NCBI GenBank assembly: GCA_963383645.1
Contig: OY726574.1
Span: 58,343,851 to 58,407,850 of the forward strand
DNA: 64,000 nucleotides
DNA from: Muscardinus avellanarius
Taxonomy: Eukaryota > Chordata > Mammalia > Rodentia > Gliridae
Direction: 5' to 3'
Below, piece by piece: positions 32,613 through 43,650 of the stretch (position 1 is its first letter; every line of letters begins with the position of its first letter). The notes under the pieces are model-generated. The model searched no databases, was not told where the DNA came from, and was given only the letters and a program-made list of their open reading frames with translations. The translations under genes and the position numbers were made by a program.

Positions 32613-33496
32613 AAACTAATAGTTTTGGAATACTAAAATCTGTTTGGGCCACTACCCATCAAAGTATACAACTGCTAGTTTGTGGGAGAGAGGGGATGCT
32701 CCACTGCCTCTCTTGAATACCAAAAGAAATATAAAAACACTTGTAGTCAAATGCCCAAATAACCACAAATGATACAACGTATAAGCTTAGAATGTGTAAA
32801 TTGAAATGAACATTTCCAATGAGCAAGATAAAGTCAAATTCAAATCAATTGCATTCTCACCCTAGGCCACTGGAAAAGTGACAGAGACTCTGAGATAGAC
32901 TCGGGGGTTTGTGGGACCCAAGAAATTTGCATTCTGCAGAACCCAGATGTATGGAGCCATCCTGGAGTGAACACAGATACACTAACTTATTCTGACTCCA
33001 CAGTGCCACAGGCGTAGGGAGATCTAAAAGAACTGCTTGTAAATATGTGAAAGATGCTGACTTAGTCTCTTCTCTACTGTCTGCCTTTAATACTCGGGAA
33101 GATGGGATACAAATGTACCACTGGATTGCAAATTCGAGAAAGCAGCGAGTAAAGACAGCAAAAGCGCAAACAGATGGCATTTCCATATGGAAAGCCTGTT
33201 CTACAAAGCCACGAAGCTACACCGCCCAGAGATGCTGTCTGCCCGTACAGAGCTGGTGGAGCGCTGTATCCGTGTCTCTCAAACAACACCAGTGTCCTTT
33301 CTCCTCCAACAGTGTGGTGGTCTCTATGGGAAGCCAAAGGCTCATGCTGGGGCTCTGGTAGCCAGGGGCCCAAAAGGGAAGAGCGATGGAGAATCCCCCC
33401 TCCCTCCTTTGGCCCCATAAATAGAGAGGAGGTGTCAATTGTCCCGAAAAGCAGGGTTTGTGATTCGCTCAATGAAGCGGCCACTTTTTTAGGTAT
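32613..33496. other. Unique, partly GC-richer block with overlapping frames
   Basis: Frames of 73-143 codons overlap on both strands at 32,857-33,524, as expected for a GC-richer stretch with few stops. No known domain and no clear preference for one strand. CCCCATAAATAGAGAGG and CAATTGTCCCGAAAAGC near 33,412-33,455 look non-repetitive. Confidence 0.35.
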
Positions 33497-33692
33497 TAGG
33501 CTCACAATACCTAATAGGATGTAAATGCGATGTCAATAGTTGTTATAGTGTATTGCTTCAGGAATAATGAAGAGGAAAAAAGTCCGTACATATTCAGCAC
33601 AGACACAGCTTTTTTTTCCCCCTAACGCTTTTGATTTGCAGTTTGTTGAATCCTGAGATCCATAGCTCATGAATAGAGAAGGCTTACTACTA
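33497..33692 (+). mobile_element. MER2 DNA transposon fragment (3' half)
   Basis: ACAATACCTAATAGGATGTA, AATAGTTGTTATAGTGTATT, AGGAATAATGAAGAGG, GTCCGTACATATTCAGCACA, TTTGATTTGCAGTTTGTTGA: MER2 words in order. The 5' half is absent. Confidence 0.85.
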
Positions 33693-33700
33693 ATTCTCAG

Positions 33701-33871
33701 ATAATAAAATAAAATAGGGCTGGAGGTGTACCTTTGAGGTAGAACATACCTGGGCTCAATCAAAATAAATAAAGTAGCAGGTTTACAATAAAATCAAGAT
33801 TTTAGCTCATTTTTAGAACCGTTATTTTTAAAGCTCTGTGAAGACCCAGTGCATTATCTACAACCAGTGTG
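33701..33871 (+). repeat. Local direct duplication, copy 2
   Basis: Starts inside SINE sequence without the SINE 5' part and ends in single-copy DNA without a poly(A) tail. It sits directly after the MER2 end. Offset from copy 1 is 1,797 bp. Confidence 0.95.
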
Positions 33872-35327
33872 ATGTTTACAGATACACTATTTTAGGTTGT
33901 TAAAGTCTCCATAGTAAAACATTTTATTACCTCGAGAAGCACATTTTATTTATTGCAATACACTTTTCAGAGCCATTGTTCACCTTCTTTAACAAACCGC
34001 ATTCACTTGAAATTATCAACATGATTTTTTAGGCTGTAACAGAATATTTTGAAGTCCGCAGAATATTTTTTCTCAATTATGTTTTTTGTTCTTGATTATA
34101 CTTTTAGATACAGTAATTCCTTTCTCTATAAGAACAAGCCATACGCTAACAGGCTGAACTCCCCTGAACCTGGAATTAATAGTGCTCAATTAGCAAATTT
34201 TGCCCATTATTATGTTTCTCACTGATAAAATTACTGGGACACAAAAGGATAAACTGGTGATTCTGTAGATCAATCTTATCATATTTTAGCAGCCAGTGGT
34301 ATTTCCATCTTAATGTAATCAGCTGGAGGTAAAGATTTCTTAAATCTACCTTTGTCAAGACATTTTTATCTGGCTATTAAGCAGATTTTATGAGTGAAAA
34401 AAAGCTGTTTTACAGATCATTCATCAACATGTTACTCTAATTTAGTGTGCACTTTTATTTTTAATATTTAATGACTTGAGAAGGCATAAATTCTAAACAG
34501 AGAATCTAGCAGCAGAGAACATGGCATTCGTTAGTATGTACATATTCAGATATGTATTGTTTCTATCGTATATTTTTTAGAAATATAACATATTTAATAC
34601 TAGTTTAAAGTCAATAAGTACACATAAATTCTTCCTATATTCTCAGAGCCTTGAGCACATAAAATCATATTGAGAAAAAAGACGTAATCACGTGAAGCAA
34701 GCAGTAAGTAAAACCAAACAATTCACGTGCAAGTGTCTTAAATACATCCAACTTGAATTATTGAAAATCCCAATTTCCCCATTGCTTTTCCGCAGCAATA
34801 CAGAAAAATGGCAAGAACAAAGCATTTTTTTTTTTTCATGATTCGAGATACTGCTTTTCACTTCTCCCTATCACCTCAGACATGGAAGTCAAAGGCATTT
34901 AAGGAGAATTCACATTTATATTTGGTGAAAGTACTGCAGACATCCTCACCTAAAATGGCACGTGCCTGGCTCTGCTCCATCCCGCACAAATTGTTTACCA
35001 ACCCAGAGTGTGGCAGACCTGTGATGTCTATTATCTTAATAGCTATTATAGAAAATATTTTTAAACTGATGGAAGATGATTATGGGCATCGAATTGAAAG
35101 CATTACTGCTGCTACTAAAAGATAAATATAGGAACCACTTCACAAACACTGGAAATTGATAAGTGGCGAGAAATTGTTTTCCCTTTTGCTCTTCTCTGTG
35201 CTACTTAAATCAATTTTCTATGTGTCCACGAGGCCAACAGTAAGTCGCTATATCTCAGAACAGAGAAGGCTTTCCAGGGAAGAGCCACCCAAGGCAAGAT
35301 GGGCTGTTTCAGATCAAATGGAGCACA
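33872..35327. other. Repeat-poor AT-rich block
   Basis: 1.45 kb without mobile elements. The plus frame of 105 codons at 34,808-35,125 has no recognised domain. Candidate for conserved non-coding DNA. Confidence 0.35.
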
Positions 35328-35532
35328 TTTTTTTTTCTTTTTTTTTGCAGTACTTGGGAATGAAACCCAGGGCCATCCTACCTCCAAGCTACAGCCCCGG
35401 CCCTGTTTTATTCTTTATTTTGAAATAGGGTCTCACTGAGTTGCAGAGGGCCTCACTAAGTAGCTGAGGCTGGTGTGAACAGAGATCCTCCTGTCTCAGC
35501 CTTACAAATGTGTGCACCACCACACCCAGCTT
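35328..35532 (-). repeat. Dimeric B1/ID-type SINE
   Basis: Poly(T) start, ACTTGGGAATGAAACCCAGG, GGGTCTCACTGAGTTGCAGA, GCACCACCACACCCAGC end. Confidence 0.93.
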
Positions 35533-35799
35533 AAACGGAGCCCTAATTTTAAAGACTTTCCCGGAGAACAGTTTCAAAACCTTATTTTGACAACTTGCCT
35601 CAACGTCAAAGTTCTAAAGAATGTATTTCTATTTTTAAAAGCCACACCAAAGTGAATTGTCTTTTCAACATTACAAACAAGTTTAATTTGATACAAGGAA
35701 CGCAAATTCCTAAAATACCATGAGTAATAACAGATAATTATTAGTTTTTATAATAGCGTTTTATGTTGTTTTTATCTATCTATATGCATTCACCTTGTA

Positions 35800-35935
35800 T
35801 TAACCACCACTAGCACAAGGAACTCTACGAAATAAGTATTGTCGTTTCATTTCACAGGTGATAAAACTGAAGGCCAGAAAACTTGTTTGTCCGATGTTAA
35901 AGTAGCTAATAAATAGAGAAACCAAAATGTAATCA
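35800..35935 (-). repeat. MIR element
   Basis: TTTCATTTCACAGGTGATAA, AACTGAAGGCCAGAAAACTT and AAGTAGCTAATAAATAGAG follow the MIR core order in inverted orientation. Confidence 0.75.
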
Positions 35936-35937
35936 GA

Positions 35938-36125
35938 ATCAGGTGTGGTAGCACACTTTCATTATCCCAGGGATTCAGGAGGTGGAGGCAAAAGGATCAT
36001 AAATTTGAATCCAGCCTTGGCAACATAGACCCTCTCTCAAATTAAAAAATAAATATATGAAGAGCTGAAAATGTAGCTCAGTGGTGAAGCACCTTGGGCT
36101 TCAATCTCCAATACTGCAAAAACAA
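35938..36125 (+). repeat. Dimeric B1/ID-type SINE, diverged
   Basis: CAGGTGTGGTAGCACACTTT, GGAGGTGGAGGCAAAAGG, AATGTAGCTCAGTGGTGAAG, GGGCTTCAATCTCCAATACT. Confidence 0.88.
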
Positions 36126-37202
36126 ACAGAACTTATGTTTTATTTTTCACTATTTTATGATGTCTTAGAAAAGATATTTCCCCATCTTTTCTCAAAAATC
36201 TTTTGTTGAACCTGTTGGAGATAAACCAGCACTCTGACTCAGTTCAATTAATCCCCAGGTATAGGGTACTTAATATTTTTCTTTCAAATCACAGGTGTAG
36301 AGGCAGCTTTTCTCAAGAGAGCAAGGAGAGAAAGAGAGAGTGAGAGAAAGAGATCTTTGAAATTATTCTGTAAGTTTACTATTTTTCCCAAGACATTTTT
36401 TCATACATATATATGTGGGTGAGTACAGCCTAATTATTATGCATACTAAGTGTTAACCTGAGTTAGGTAAAAGGCTAGATATGCCCAGTTTCAGAATAGC
36501 CTTGACAGCATCATTAGCAAAGCTCCAATGCTCGGGAGACAGACAGCTCCGACCCCCCCAGTGATGCCTGCACCACATCCATGGGCACCAGTCCTGGTGC
36601 CCATGTGCCATTCAGGACTAAAGGAGATAATCAAAGATTTTGACAAGAAGTTAACAGGTTGATTATAGCTAGGGACAAGCTGACCTGAATTGTTCTGTTA
36701 AGAAAAACAAAGTTTTGACCTCTGTGTATCCTAAAGGACACTTCTTTTCTTGCTGTTGTTCTGAACAGAAAAAAGACAGGCCAAGCTGTCTAACCTGCTG
36801 CTACAGCATCTGCTAAGGGGCGGGTGTTGGCTGTGCTTTGAGAAGGGCTGGCCTACTGAGGGGCTGGACCAACCTGAAAGAGCAAATGATCAGGTTGGCT
36901 CTGGGGGTGTCCGGTGCATAGCTTCAGGGATATGCCACTGAATTTAAAGGATACAAGATAAAGATAATGAGAAATACACGCAGTGCCTTTTGGGGGGCTC
37001 TGCAGGGACTACCTGGTGGACCCATGGAACACTTTTTCACAGCAGCTGAGACTGAGGCTCAATCTGGGCGAGTGGGGAGGTTCAGAGGTTGAGATGTGTG
37101 GAGAGACACAGTCAGGAGCAAAGAGAATAAATTCAAGAGTTGACAGTGTCTTAGCAAACTAACCAGGCTAGAATGAAGCAATGAAGCAATAATACTACAA
37201 TT
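36126..37202. other. Unassigned sequence, possibly an old LTR or other repeat
   Basis: GC-richer at 36,500-37,100 with no usable frame. The style (purine-rich head, C-rich middle, CT-rich tail) could be an LTR, but no terminal repeats or target duplication are visible. Confidence 0.25.
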
Positions 37203-37275
37203 CTCTCTCTCTTTCTCTCTCTTTCTCTCTCTCCCTCACTCTCTTCCTCTCCCTCTCTCCATCCCTTCTCCCCCA
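37203..37275. repeat. (CT)n-rich simple repeat
   Basis: CTCT and CTTTCTCT units on the plus strand. Confidence 0.9.
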
Positions 37276-37614
37276 CTCCCATCAATTCATCCATCCATTC
37301 ATCTATGTACCTCTCATTCTAATAAGTTTAAAGAGGCCGGGACAGATGAAATAATGACAGAAGCAAAAACAGCTACTTGGAGGTACATACGTTTTAGAAG
37401 TGAGGAAATCAGGTGTAGGCGGGTGCAGCCTACTCCTCAATGAACAAAAGCTAAAGCACCAAGGCCTCATCCAGGGGGACCTCTGGTCTGTAGGCCAATG
37501 TTTTTAACTCTTCAGACGCGCCGGAGGGGCTGCGTCAGTTTGAATTGGCAGGTGCCGTTAGACATCAGGGATTCTGAAGAAATGCTTGCATCTGAGGCTC
37601 ACAAGCTTCTCCAT
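37276..37614. other. Unique sequence, no feature seen
   Basis: No recognised repeat. A 60-codon plus frame at 37,498 lacks motifs. Confidence 0.35.
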
Positions 37615-37797
37615 AGCTGTGGTTCTCAAGTCTTGGCGCACAAAGGAATCAGCTGGAGGGCTTGTTATTCCAACTGCTAGGCCCTGTGTCAGGATTTCTG
37701 ATTTGGTACCACTGGGATCTGGCCTGAGAACCTGCATTTTAACTAAACTCTATTGTGTACTGAAACTGCTGGTTCGGGAGAACAACTAGAGAATTAC
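37615..37797 (+). mobile_element. MER5-type hAT-Charlie DNA transposon
   Basis: Starts AGCTGTGGTTCTCAAGTCTT, has AGGATTTCTGATTTGGTA and CTGAGAACCTGCATTTTAAC, and ends GAGAATTACCACTG, the inverted counterpart of the start. Length and order match MER5A/B. Confidence 0.85.
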
Positions 37798-38493
37798 CAC
37801 TGTATAACCGCTAATCCTGGCCTCAAAGGTTCAGATTCCTTTTACCTTCTCAATCTACTCCCATCTGCCAGTGTTTACTATTTGCAAAAACATTCGTAGG
37901 TTCTTGTTTTCTAACTCTAACACAAGGCAAGTGTTACCTTTTGGTAGTTATTAAGCAGAATAACATTGGGTCGGCAAATTGTGTAAACAACAAGAAATAA
38001 AGTTGTACATTTTTTAGAATTTTATTGGTGCAATATATAATTATACATCATAGTGAAATTCAAAGTTATGCATGCATCCATGCACACAACATCTCCAGGC
38101 ATGGTTTTCTCCTAATCCATTCTTCTGCCCTCTTCTCCCTTCCAGTACATACCAGTAAGGTGGTCTGTGTCTTCCCCAGCCTGCCTTGTTCTCGTCCTCT
38201 CCTCTATCCCCTGTTTTCCTTCACCATCCTACTGGCCTCACTTCTTATTATCAGAGTCATCTGCTCTTTAATATTTTCTCTCCAGTTTCACATATAACAG
38301 AAAACATATGACTCTTAGCTTTCTGATTTCACTTAGCATCATGTCCCTGTAAATTACACAATTTTGTTTTTCTTTATGGCTGAGTAAAATTTCACTGCAC
38401 ATATAGCACATTTTCCTTATGCATTCATCTGTTTACAGACACCAAGGTTGGTTCCATAATTTGATGATTGAGAATTGAGCTGCTATAAACATG

Positions 38494-38801
38494 AGATCAG
38501 CCAGGTACAGAGAGAAGGGACATGTGTTTTCTCTAATATGCCCAAGCTAGGGAGTACTGGGGATACCAGAGGGACTCCAGATAATGGAGGGGAAACCTCA
38601 GCAAAGCTAGAATGGAAGGACAGGAGAGGAAGAAGGCCGAGGTTGATTAATGGAGGAGCTACATTTGAATATGTGTGTAAGTTTAATGTAACATGGTCCA
38701 CCTGGACACTCACTGTTTGGAGGGGGAAGCATCAAACACTGTGTGAATGTATATCATTTTCAGTATGATCCACATAAAAATTAAAACATAAATAAATTAA
38801 A
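38494..38801 (+). mobile_element. L1 3' UTR insertion nested in an older L1
   Basis: GATCAGCCAGGTACAGAGAG, AGGGACTCCAGATAATGGAG, then AAAACATAAATAAATTAAA tail. Flanked by the short duplication AAACATG (38,487-38,493 and 38,802-38,808). Removing it rejoins the interrupted minus-strand L1 exactly. Confidence 0.88.
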
Positions 38802-39530
38802 AAACATGGGCATTCATGTATCATTATAGTTATCTAACTTCAGTTCTTTTGGAAAGATACTGAGGAGTGGTAAAGCTGGGTCATATGGTGGTTCCATCTG
38901 TAGTCTTTTCAGAAACCGGCATACTGATCTCCATAGTGGCTGTGCTGGTTTACAATCTACCAGCCATGTATATGTGTTCCTGTCTGCCATATCTTCACCA
39001 GCGTCTGTCAATTTTTGTATTCTGAATGATCACCATTCGAGCTGGAGTTAGATGGATTCTCAGTGTAGTTTTGATTTACATTTTCCTGATTGCTAATAAT
39101 GGTGAACATTTTTCACATATTTATTGACCATTTGTATTTCTTCTTTTGAGAAGTTCTCATTTGGTTCCTGTGCAGAAGAATGATCTAGACCCCTAACTCT
39201 TATCCTACGTGAAAGTCAACTTAAAATGAATTAAAGACCTAGAAATTATATCAGAATCTTTGCAAACTCTAGAAGAAAACAAGTAGGACCAACTCTCTAA
39301 TTGGCAGAGACTTCCTTAACAAGACACCCAAAGCTCAGGAAATAAAATATGAAGATCAATAAATAGGATGACATCAAATTAAAAAAAAAATCTACGTAGA
39401 ACTGAAACTATTCGAGTATAGAAAGCAAACAGAATGGAAAAACCGTTTTGTCAGCAACTCGTATGTTAGAGGCCTAATATCTAGAATATACAAAGAATTC
39501 AATAAACAACACCAAAAATAAAGAACTCAA

Positions 39531-39740
39531 AGCTGGGTGTGGTGGCACACACTTGTAATCCCCGCGCTTGGGAGGCAGAGACAGGAGGATCGCGCAGGTT
39601 CGAAGCCAGCCACGCACGCTGGCTTAGGAGACCGTTTCCAAATTTTAAAAAAAATGTAAAAATAAGTCTTGGAGTGTAGCCCGGAGGTAGAAGGGCTTCC
39701 AGGAACGCCAGTACCACCAAAAATAAAAATAAAAAAAATA
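39531..39740 (+). repeat. Dimeric SINE, altered-B-box subfamily, nested in L1
   Basis: CCCCGCGCTTGGGAGGCAGA, GTAGCCCGGAGGTAGAAGGG, CTTCCAGGAACGCCAG. A perfect 17 bp duplication AAAAATAAAGAACTCAA lies at 39,514-39,530 and 39,741-39,757. Confidence 0.96.
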
Positions 39741-39897
39741 AAAAATAAAGAACTCAATAAAAAATGGGCAGATGAACTGAATACACACCATGTCTAATGT
39801 CAGTGGAAGCATTCCAGAATGGGCAGGGACCCGATCTAAAGCTTCAAATACTTATTTCATCTGAACATGGAGCCAAATCAATGCCTATTACATTAGC

Positions 39898-39940
<43 letters not shown>
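39898..39940. repeat. (AC)n microsatellite
   Basis: About 21 AC units. Confidence 0.95.
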
Positions 39941-39943
<3 letters not shown>

Positions 39944-39965
39944 CTTTGGTTAAAATGAGTCCTAC

Positions 39966-40155
39966 AAACTGAGCACGATGGCACATGATTGTAATCCCAG
40001 CAACTCTAGTGGCTGAGACAGAAAGATCACAAATTTGAGGCCACTGCGTGGTAACATAAGAAGATATTGTTTTAAACTTAAAAAATACAAAGGGACGGGA
40101 TTTTAACTCAGTGATAGAATAACCCTGGTGCTCAATCCCTGGTACAAAAGAAAAA
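39966..40155 (+). repeat. Dimeric B1/ID-type SINE, diverged
   Basis: TGAGCACGATGGCACATGAT, GTGGCTGAGACAGAAAGATC, TTTTAACTCAGTGATAGAAT, TGCTCAATCCCTGGTAC. Confidence 0.88.
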
Positions 40156-40254
40156 CACAAAAACGTAAGTCCTATAATCCCATAGTTAACAGGCACAGAC
40201 TCCAAGTGGATGAAAGATAGAAAAGAAGTTTGAATTATTTTTTAAGCTTACAGG

Positions 40255-40500
40255 ACTTTATTTTTTAATATACTTTTATTGTTGTATTATAATATCACAT
40301 CTTAATGCAGTCCAGAGATAGGGATAGATATGGACCCAAAATTTGTTGAGCTTCCCCTCCGGCTTCTTCCCCACACCCTCCTCTTCCCTGCACATAATCC
40401 TGAGATTAGTATTGGTGATTTCACATATGTATATAAAGTCAATGGAAGTGTTTCCTCATGAAGTATCCCCTCTAGCTTCCCCTTAATCCTTATTTTTGCA
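40255..40500 (-). mobile_element. Probable L1 3' end
   Basis: ATACTTTTATTGTTGTATTA followed by a C-rich stretch (TTCCCCACACCCTCCTCTTC) and TTCACATATGTATATAAAG: the inverted L1 3' UTR style, more diverged than the others. Confidence 0.6.
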
Positions 40501-40599
40501 TTTTTAAGCTACTATTTTTTTTTGCAAAAAAGGAATTTTGTTTTTTTCTGGTTTTATTTTTTTTAAGTTAGCAACTTCCAAATAAAAAAATGATTAAAA

Positions 40600-40785
40600 A
40601 CAATTGGGCACAGTGGTGCATGCCCGTAATCCCAGCTACGTAGGAGGCTGTGGAAGGAGGATTGTACGCATAAGGCCAGCATGGACAACTTAATAAGACT
40701 GTATCAAAATAAAAAGTAAAAGGAGCTGTGGATATAGCTCAGTGGTAGAATGGGATTTAATCCCCAGTACCCCACTCCCATATAC
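40600..40785 (+). repeat. Dimeric B1/ID-type SINE
   Basis: GGGCACAGTGGTGCATGCCC, GTAGGAGGCTGTGGAAGGAG, GTGGATATAGCTCAGTGGTA, ATTTAATCCCCAGTACCCC. Confidence 0.9.
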
Positions 40786-41274
40786 ATAAATAAGTTCCAA
40801 AACAAAAGCACCGTTCACTATTTTATGCATAAAGTTTCCCTCGCCCTGAGTTTCCCTTTTAATAAAATATATGAGTTGTACTTATTGATTTCTCAGACAC
40901 AGATACTTTAGAGACCAATAACTAGTGACATCTAGCCATTGGTGTGCATCGGCAGCGCTGGAGGTCTGTCGAAAATGTGATCCTAAAACCAGACAGGCTA
41001 CAGGGGCCCAGGAATCAGGATTTGATCAAGCTAGGTGACTGCTTCGGGCTATAGGCAGGAAGAGCAAGGTGCTCAAGGCTCCTTGAATGAAAGGATACAG
41101 TTCAATAGCTGGGGCCCTTAATTACAGCTTTTGGAGGTCAGTAAGACTCATTGTCCCTGATACCAATAGCTGAGTTTGGCTTTCAAACTCATTTTAACAA
41201 TGATGGTGTTTGAAGTTACACATGTTTTAAGAAATACAAATGATTTCTTTAGCTGAATTTTTTATTTAAAAAAA
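40786..41274. other. Unique sequence, no feature seen
   Basis: No recognised repeat or coding signal. Confidence 0.4.
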
Positions 41275-41512
41275 AAAACAATGGTAGGGAAGAAAACAAG
41301 GAGGATCGAGGAAGGATGCAGAACCAATAATGCTGTCTATATCCTTACGTAAAGTCATCACCACCAATCCCACTGCTGTGGACAGGGAGTAAGGATGCGG
41401 GGCAGGTTTGGATGTGGAGGGAGATACACCAAGCAATGCACGTATACATGAAAGTACCACTTTCAGTCTCACTGTGATGTATAATCCACTATAAAATAAG
41501 TTGCAGAAAAGC
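41275..41512 (+). mobile_element. L1 3' UTR fragment
   Basis: GGATGTGGAGGGAGATACAC, TACCACTTTCAGTCTCACTG and TGTATAATCCACTATAAAAT match the L1 3' UTR end seen at 11.9 kb. Confidence 0.75.
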
Positions 41513-41707
41513 AATGCTTAAACGTTAAGCAATATTTCAGTATGCATGCACTACAATATAAAAATTGTGGTGATGAAATTTCTCTTCCATATTAAGACTA
41601 TATTCCTGCCAGACTATAAATTTTGTTTTAAGAAATGATTTGATTATGCAAACCAAAGTTTTTGTTACATGTTTAAATGAGAAACTGTTCTCACATTCAT
41701 ACAATTT

Positions 41708-41870
41708 TTTTTTTTTGGTAGTATTGGGGATGGAACCCTTCTACCTCCGGGCTACACTCCCAGACCTATTTTTTAATATTTTATTTGGAAACAGGGCTTC
41801 AAACCTGCACAATCCTCTTGTCTCCGCCTCCCAAGTGCGAGGATTACAAGCGTAGGCCACCACGCCCGGC
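41708..41870 (-). repeat. SINE, altered-B-box subfamily, internally shortened
   Basis: ATTGGGGATGGAACCCTTCT, CTCCGGGCTACACTCCCAGA, CCACCACGCCCGGC. A perfect 15 bp duplication ACATTCATACAATTT lies at 41,693-41,707 and 41,871-41,885. Confidence 0.94.
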
Positions 41871-41943
41871 ACATTCATACAATTTAAAAAATATATTTAA
41901 AAGGCTGTGACTGTCCCTTGGAAGAGAAATAGCCTACCTATCT

Positions 41944-42136
41944 TCCCTTCTCCTCTTCTGCCTCCATCTCTTCCTTCCAGCCTTTCTTTCCATCATCCCT
42001 TCTCCTCCTCCTCCTCTCTCCTCCTGTCTCCTTTCTCTTCTCTCCTCTACTCTCTCACCTCTCCCCTTTCACCTCTCCCCTTACTCCTTTTCCTTCTTCT
42101 CCTTTTCCTCCCCTCTTCCTCCTCCTCCTCCTCCTT
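41944..42136. repeat. Pyrimidine-rich (TCC/TCTC)n tract
   Basis: About 190 bp almost all C and T on the plus strand, including CTCCTCCTCCTCCTCC near its end. Confidence 0.92.
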
Positions 42137-42271
42137 GCTAAATACGAACTGAGAGTCCATGGACTATTTTCACAATCAATACAATATTCTGGGGGAAATA
42201 ATTATATGTAAATTAGACTATGCAATATTAAGGAGAACAAATTCTCACATTTATTTTTCCTTTCTGGCCCA

Positions 42272-42482
42272 CTTTTTTTTTTCTCTACTGGGGGTGGAAC
42301 CCAGGAGCATTCTACTTCTGAGCTATACCCCTGGCCCTATTTTTTATTCTTTATTTTGGTACAAGGTCTCACTGAGTTGCAGAGGGCCTCACTGAGTAGC
42401 TGAGGCTGTGCACTACCCACGATCCTCCCATCTTAGCCTCCCCAGTGATGGGATGGCAAGCTGCACCACCACGCCTGGCTTT
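42272..42482 (-). repeat. Dimeric B1/ID-type SINE
   Basis: CTGGGGGTGGAACCCAGGAG, GCTATACCCCTGGCCC, GGTCTCACTGAGTTGCAGAG, CACCACCACGCCTGGC. Confidence 0.93.
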
Positions 42483-43571
42483 CTGGCTCTCCTATAGGCT
42501 GTTGGTCTCCCTTGCTCAATCCTGACGGCTCTTTCCCATCCACATCATCTGGCCATCAACCTTTAAGCTTCCCATTTCCAGTCAAAACTCCTCTGCTAAA
42601 TCGCTGCTAGGATCAGGGCTGCAGAGATGCCACAGATGGCCCGTGTTTGGGTGAGGAGGCTTCTTATGAGACACTAACGTCGGAGGACTTTTGAGAGAGA
42701 AAAGGGAAATAGGCTTAATGTATAAAAGATGGTGATTTAAAATGTCCTTTATTCCACAGTTCCTTATTTTTAACAAGTGTACGGGTACTTCACTACATTT
42801 TGCATGGGAGGAATAAATACCTTTTAATGTATTCATAATGAATAGAATAAAAATCTCATTTAATAGCTTTAGATATCTCAAAAGGTGGTTATAGCTGAGC
42901 TAGAAATACATTTTGACTTTTTTCCTGTGAAGTCAGTTTTACATCCTAATAATTATTTGCTGGAGTTTGTATTTGCTATGCTTTGGGTACAATAAGAAAA
43001 CATGGCAAGTAGTAGCAAGAACTTAGGGCAACTCTCTTCAGGATGAGCGGCCCTGAGCATCCCCGAGCCTAAAATGCAAGGCCCAACTGCAACCAAACCA
43101 TGGTACTTTGTTTCACATGCAAAATTATTTTTAAAAATTACAAAATTACCTTCAAACTAGGTGCATAAGGTACAGGTGAAACATAGTGAAAGTTTTTGTT
43201 CAGACTTGGGTCCTATCCCTAAGGTATTTCTTTATAGATATGCAGATATTCAGCACAGAAAGGCCCCAGAATCAGATTCACTTCTGGTTTCTGGTCTCAA
43301 GAATTTCAGATAAGGGATACTCAATCTATACAACAATATTAATAATAAACAATGTGTGTGACAGATAATACTCAAGATATTCACTCTGAAAACATACATA
43401 TATATAATGAGTTAACTACAACATATAATATTACATGGAAATGAACAATAATTTACTTTTATATGGTAATAGCTGTATTCGTAAATAAGTCTAATGTATT
43501 AAAACAGACTCTATTTTCTTATTCATAATAAATTATGTTGTCATGTATCTCTTTTCAAATTCCATTTTCTT
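42483..43571. other. Unique sequence, no gene recognised
   Basis: About 1.1 kb. The minus frame of 99 codons at 42,582-42,881 has no domain that I know. AT-rich from 42,700 on. Confidence 0.35.
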
Positions 43572-43650
43572 TTTCTGTGCTGGGATTGGGCCCGAGCCCT
43601 TGACATGCCGAGCAAGTGTCCTACCACCTGAGCTACCTGCTCAGCCTTAT
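43572..43650 (-). repeat. Free-standing ID element
   Basis: Minus strand: TGTGCTGGGATTGGGCCCGA, CATGCCGAGCAAGTGTCCTA, CCACCTGAGCTACCTGCTCA. It keeps the full tRNA-like middle part, unlike the dimeric SINEs. Confidence 0.88.

Larger units (their letters stand above)
38011..39790 (-). mobile_element. L1 with 5' inversion (twin priming) and two nested insertions
   Basis: Minus-strand L1 3' end from TTTTATTGGTGCAATATATA (38,028) through the 3' UTR and ORF2 end to about 39,168, split by a plus-strand L1 (38,494-38,801). It then flips to plus orientation at 39,169-39,790 with upstream ORF2 sequence (GACCCCTAACTCTTATCC, CAGAATGGAAAAACC), ending in AATGGGCAGATGAAC. That end is the part that normally directly precedes the sequence at the flip point. 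Confidence 0.88.

Noticed and set aside
33074..33505. 143-codon minus-strand frame as a gene
   Set aside because: It overlaps equally long frames on the other strand, has no recognisable domain and no splice or poly(A) context. Kept only as a low-priority finding.
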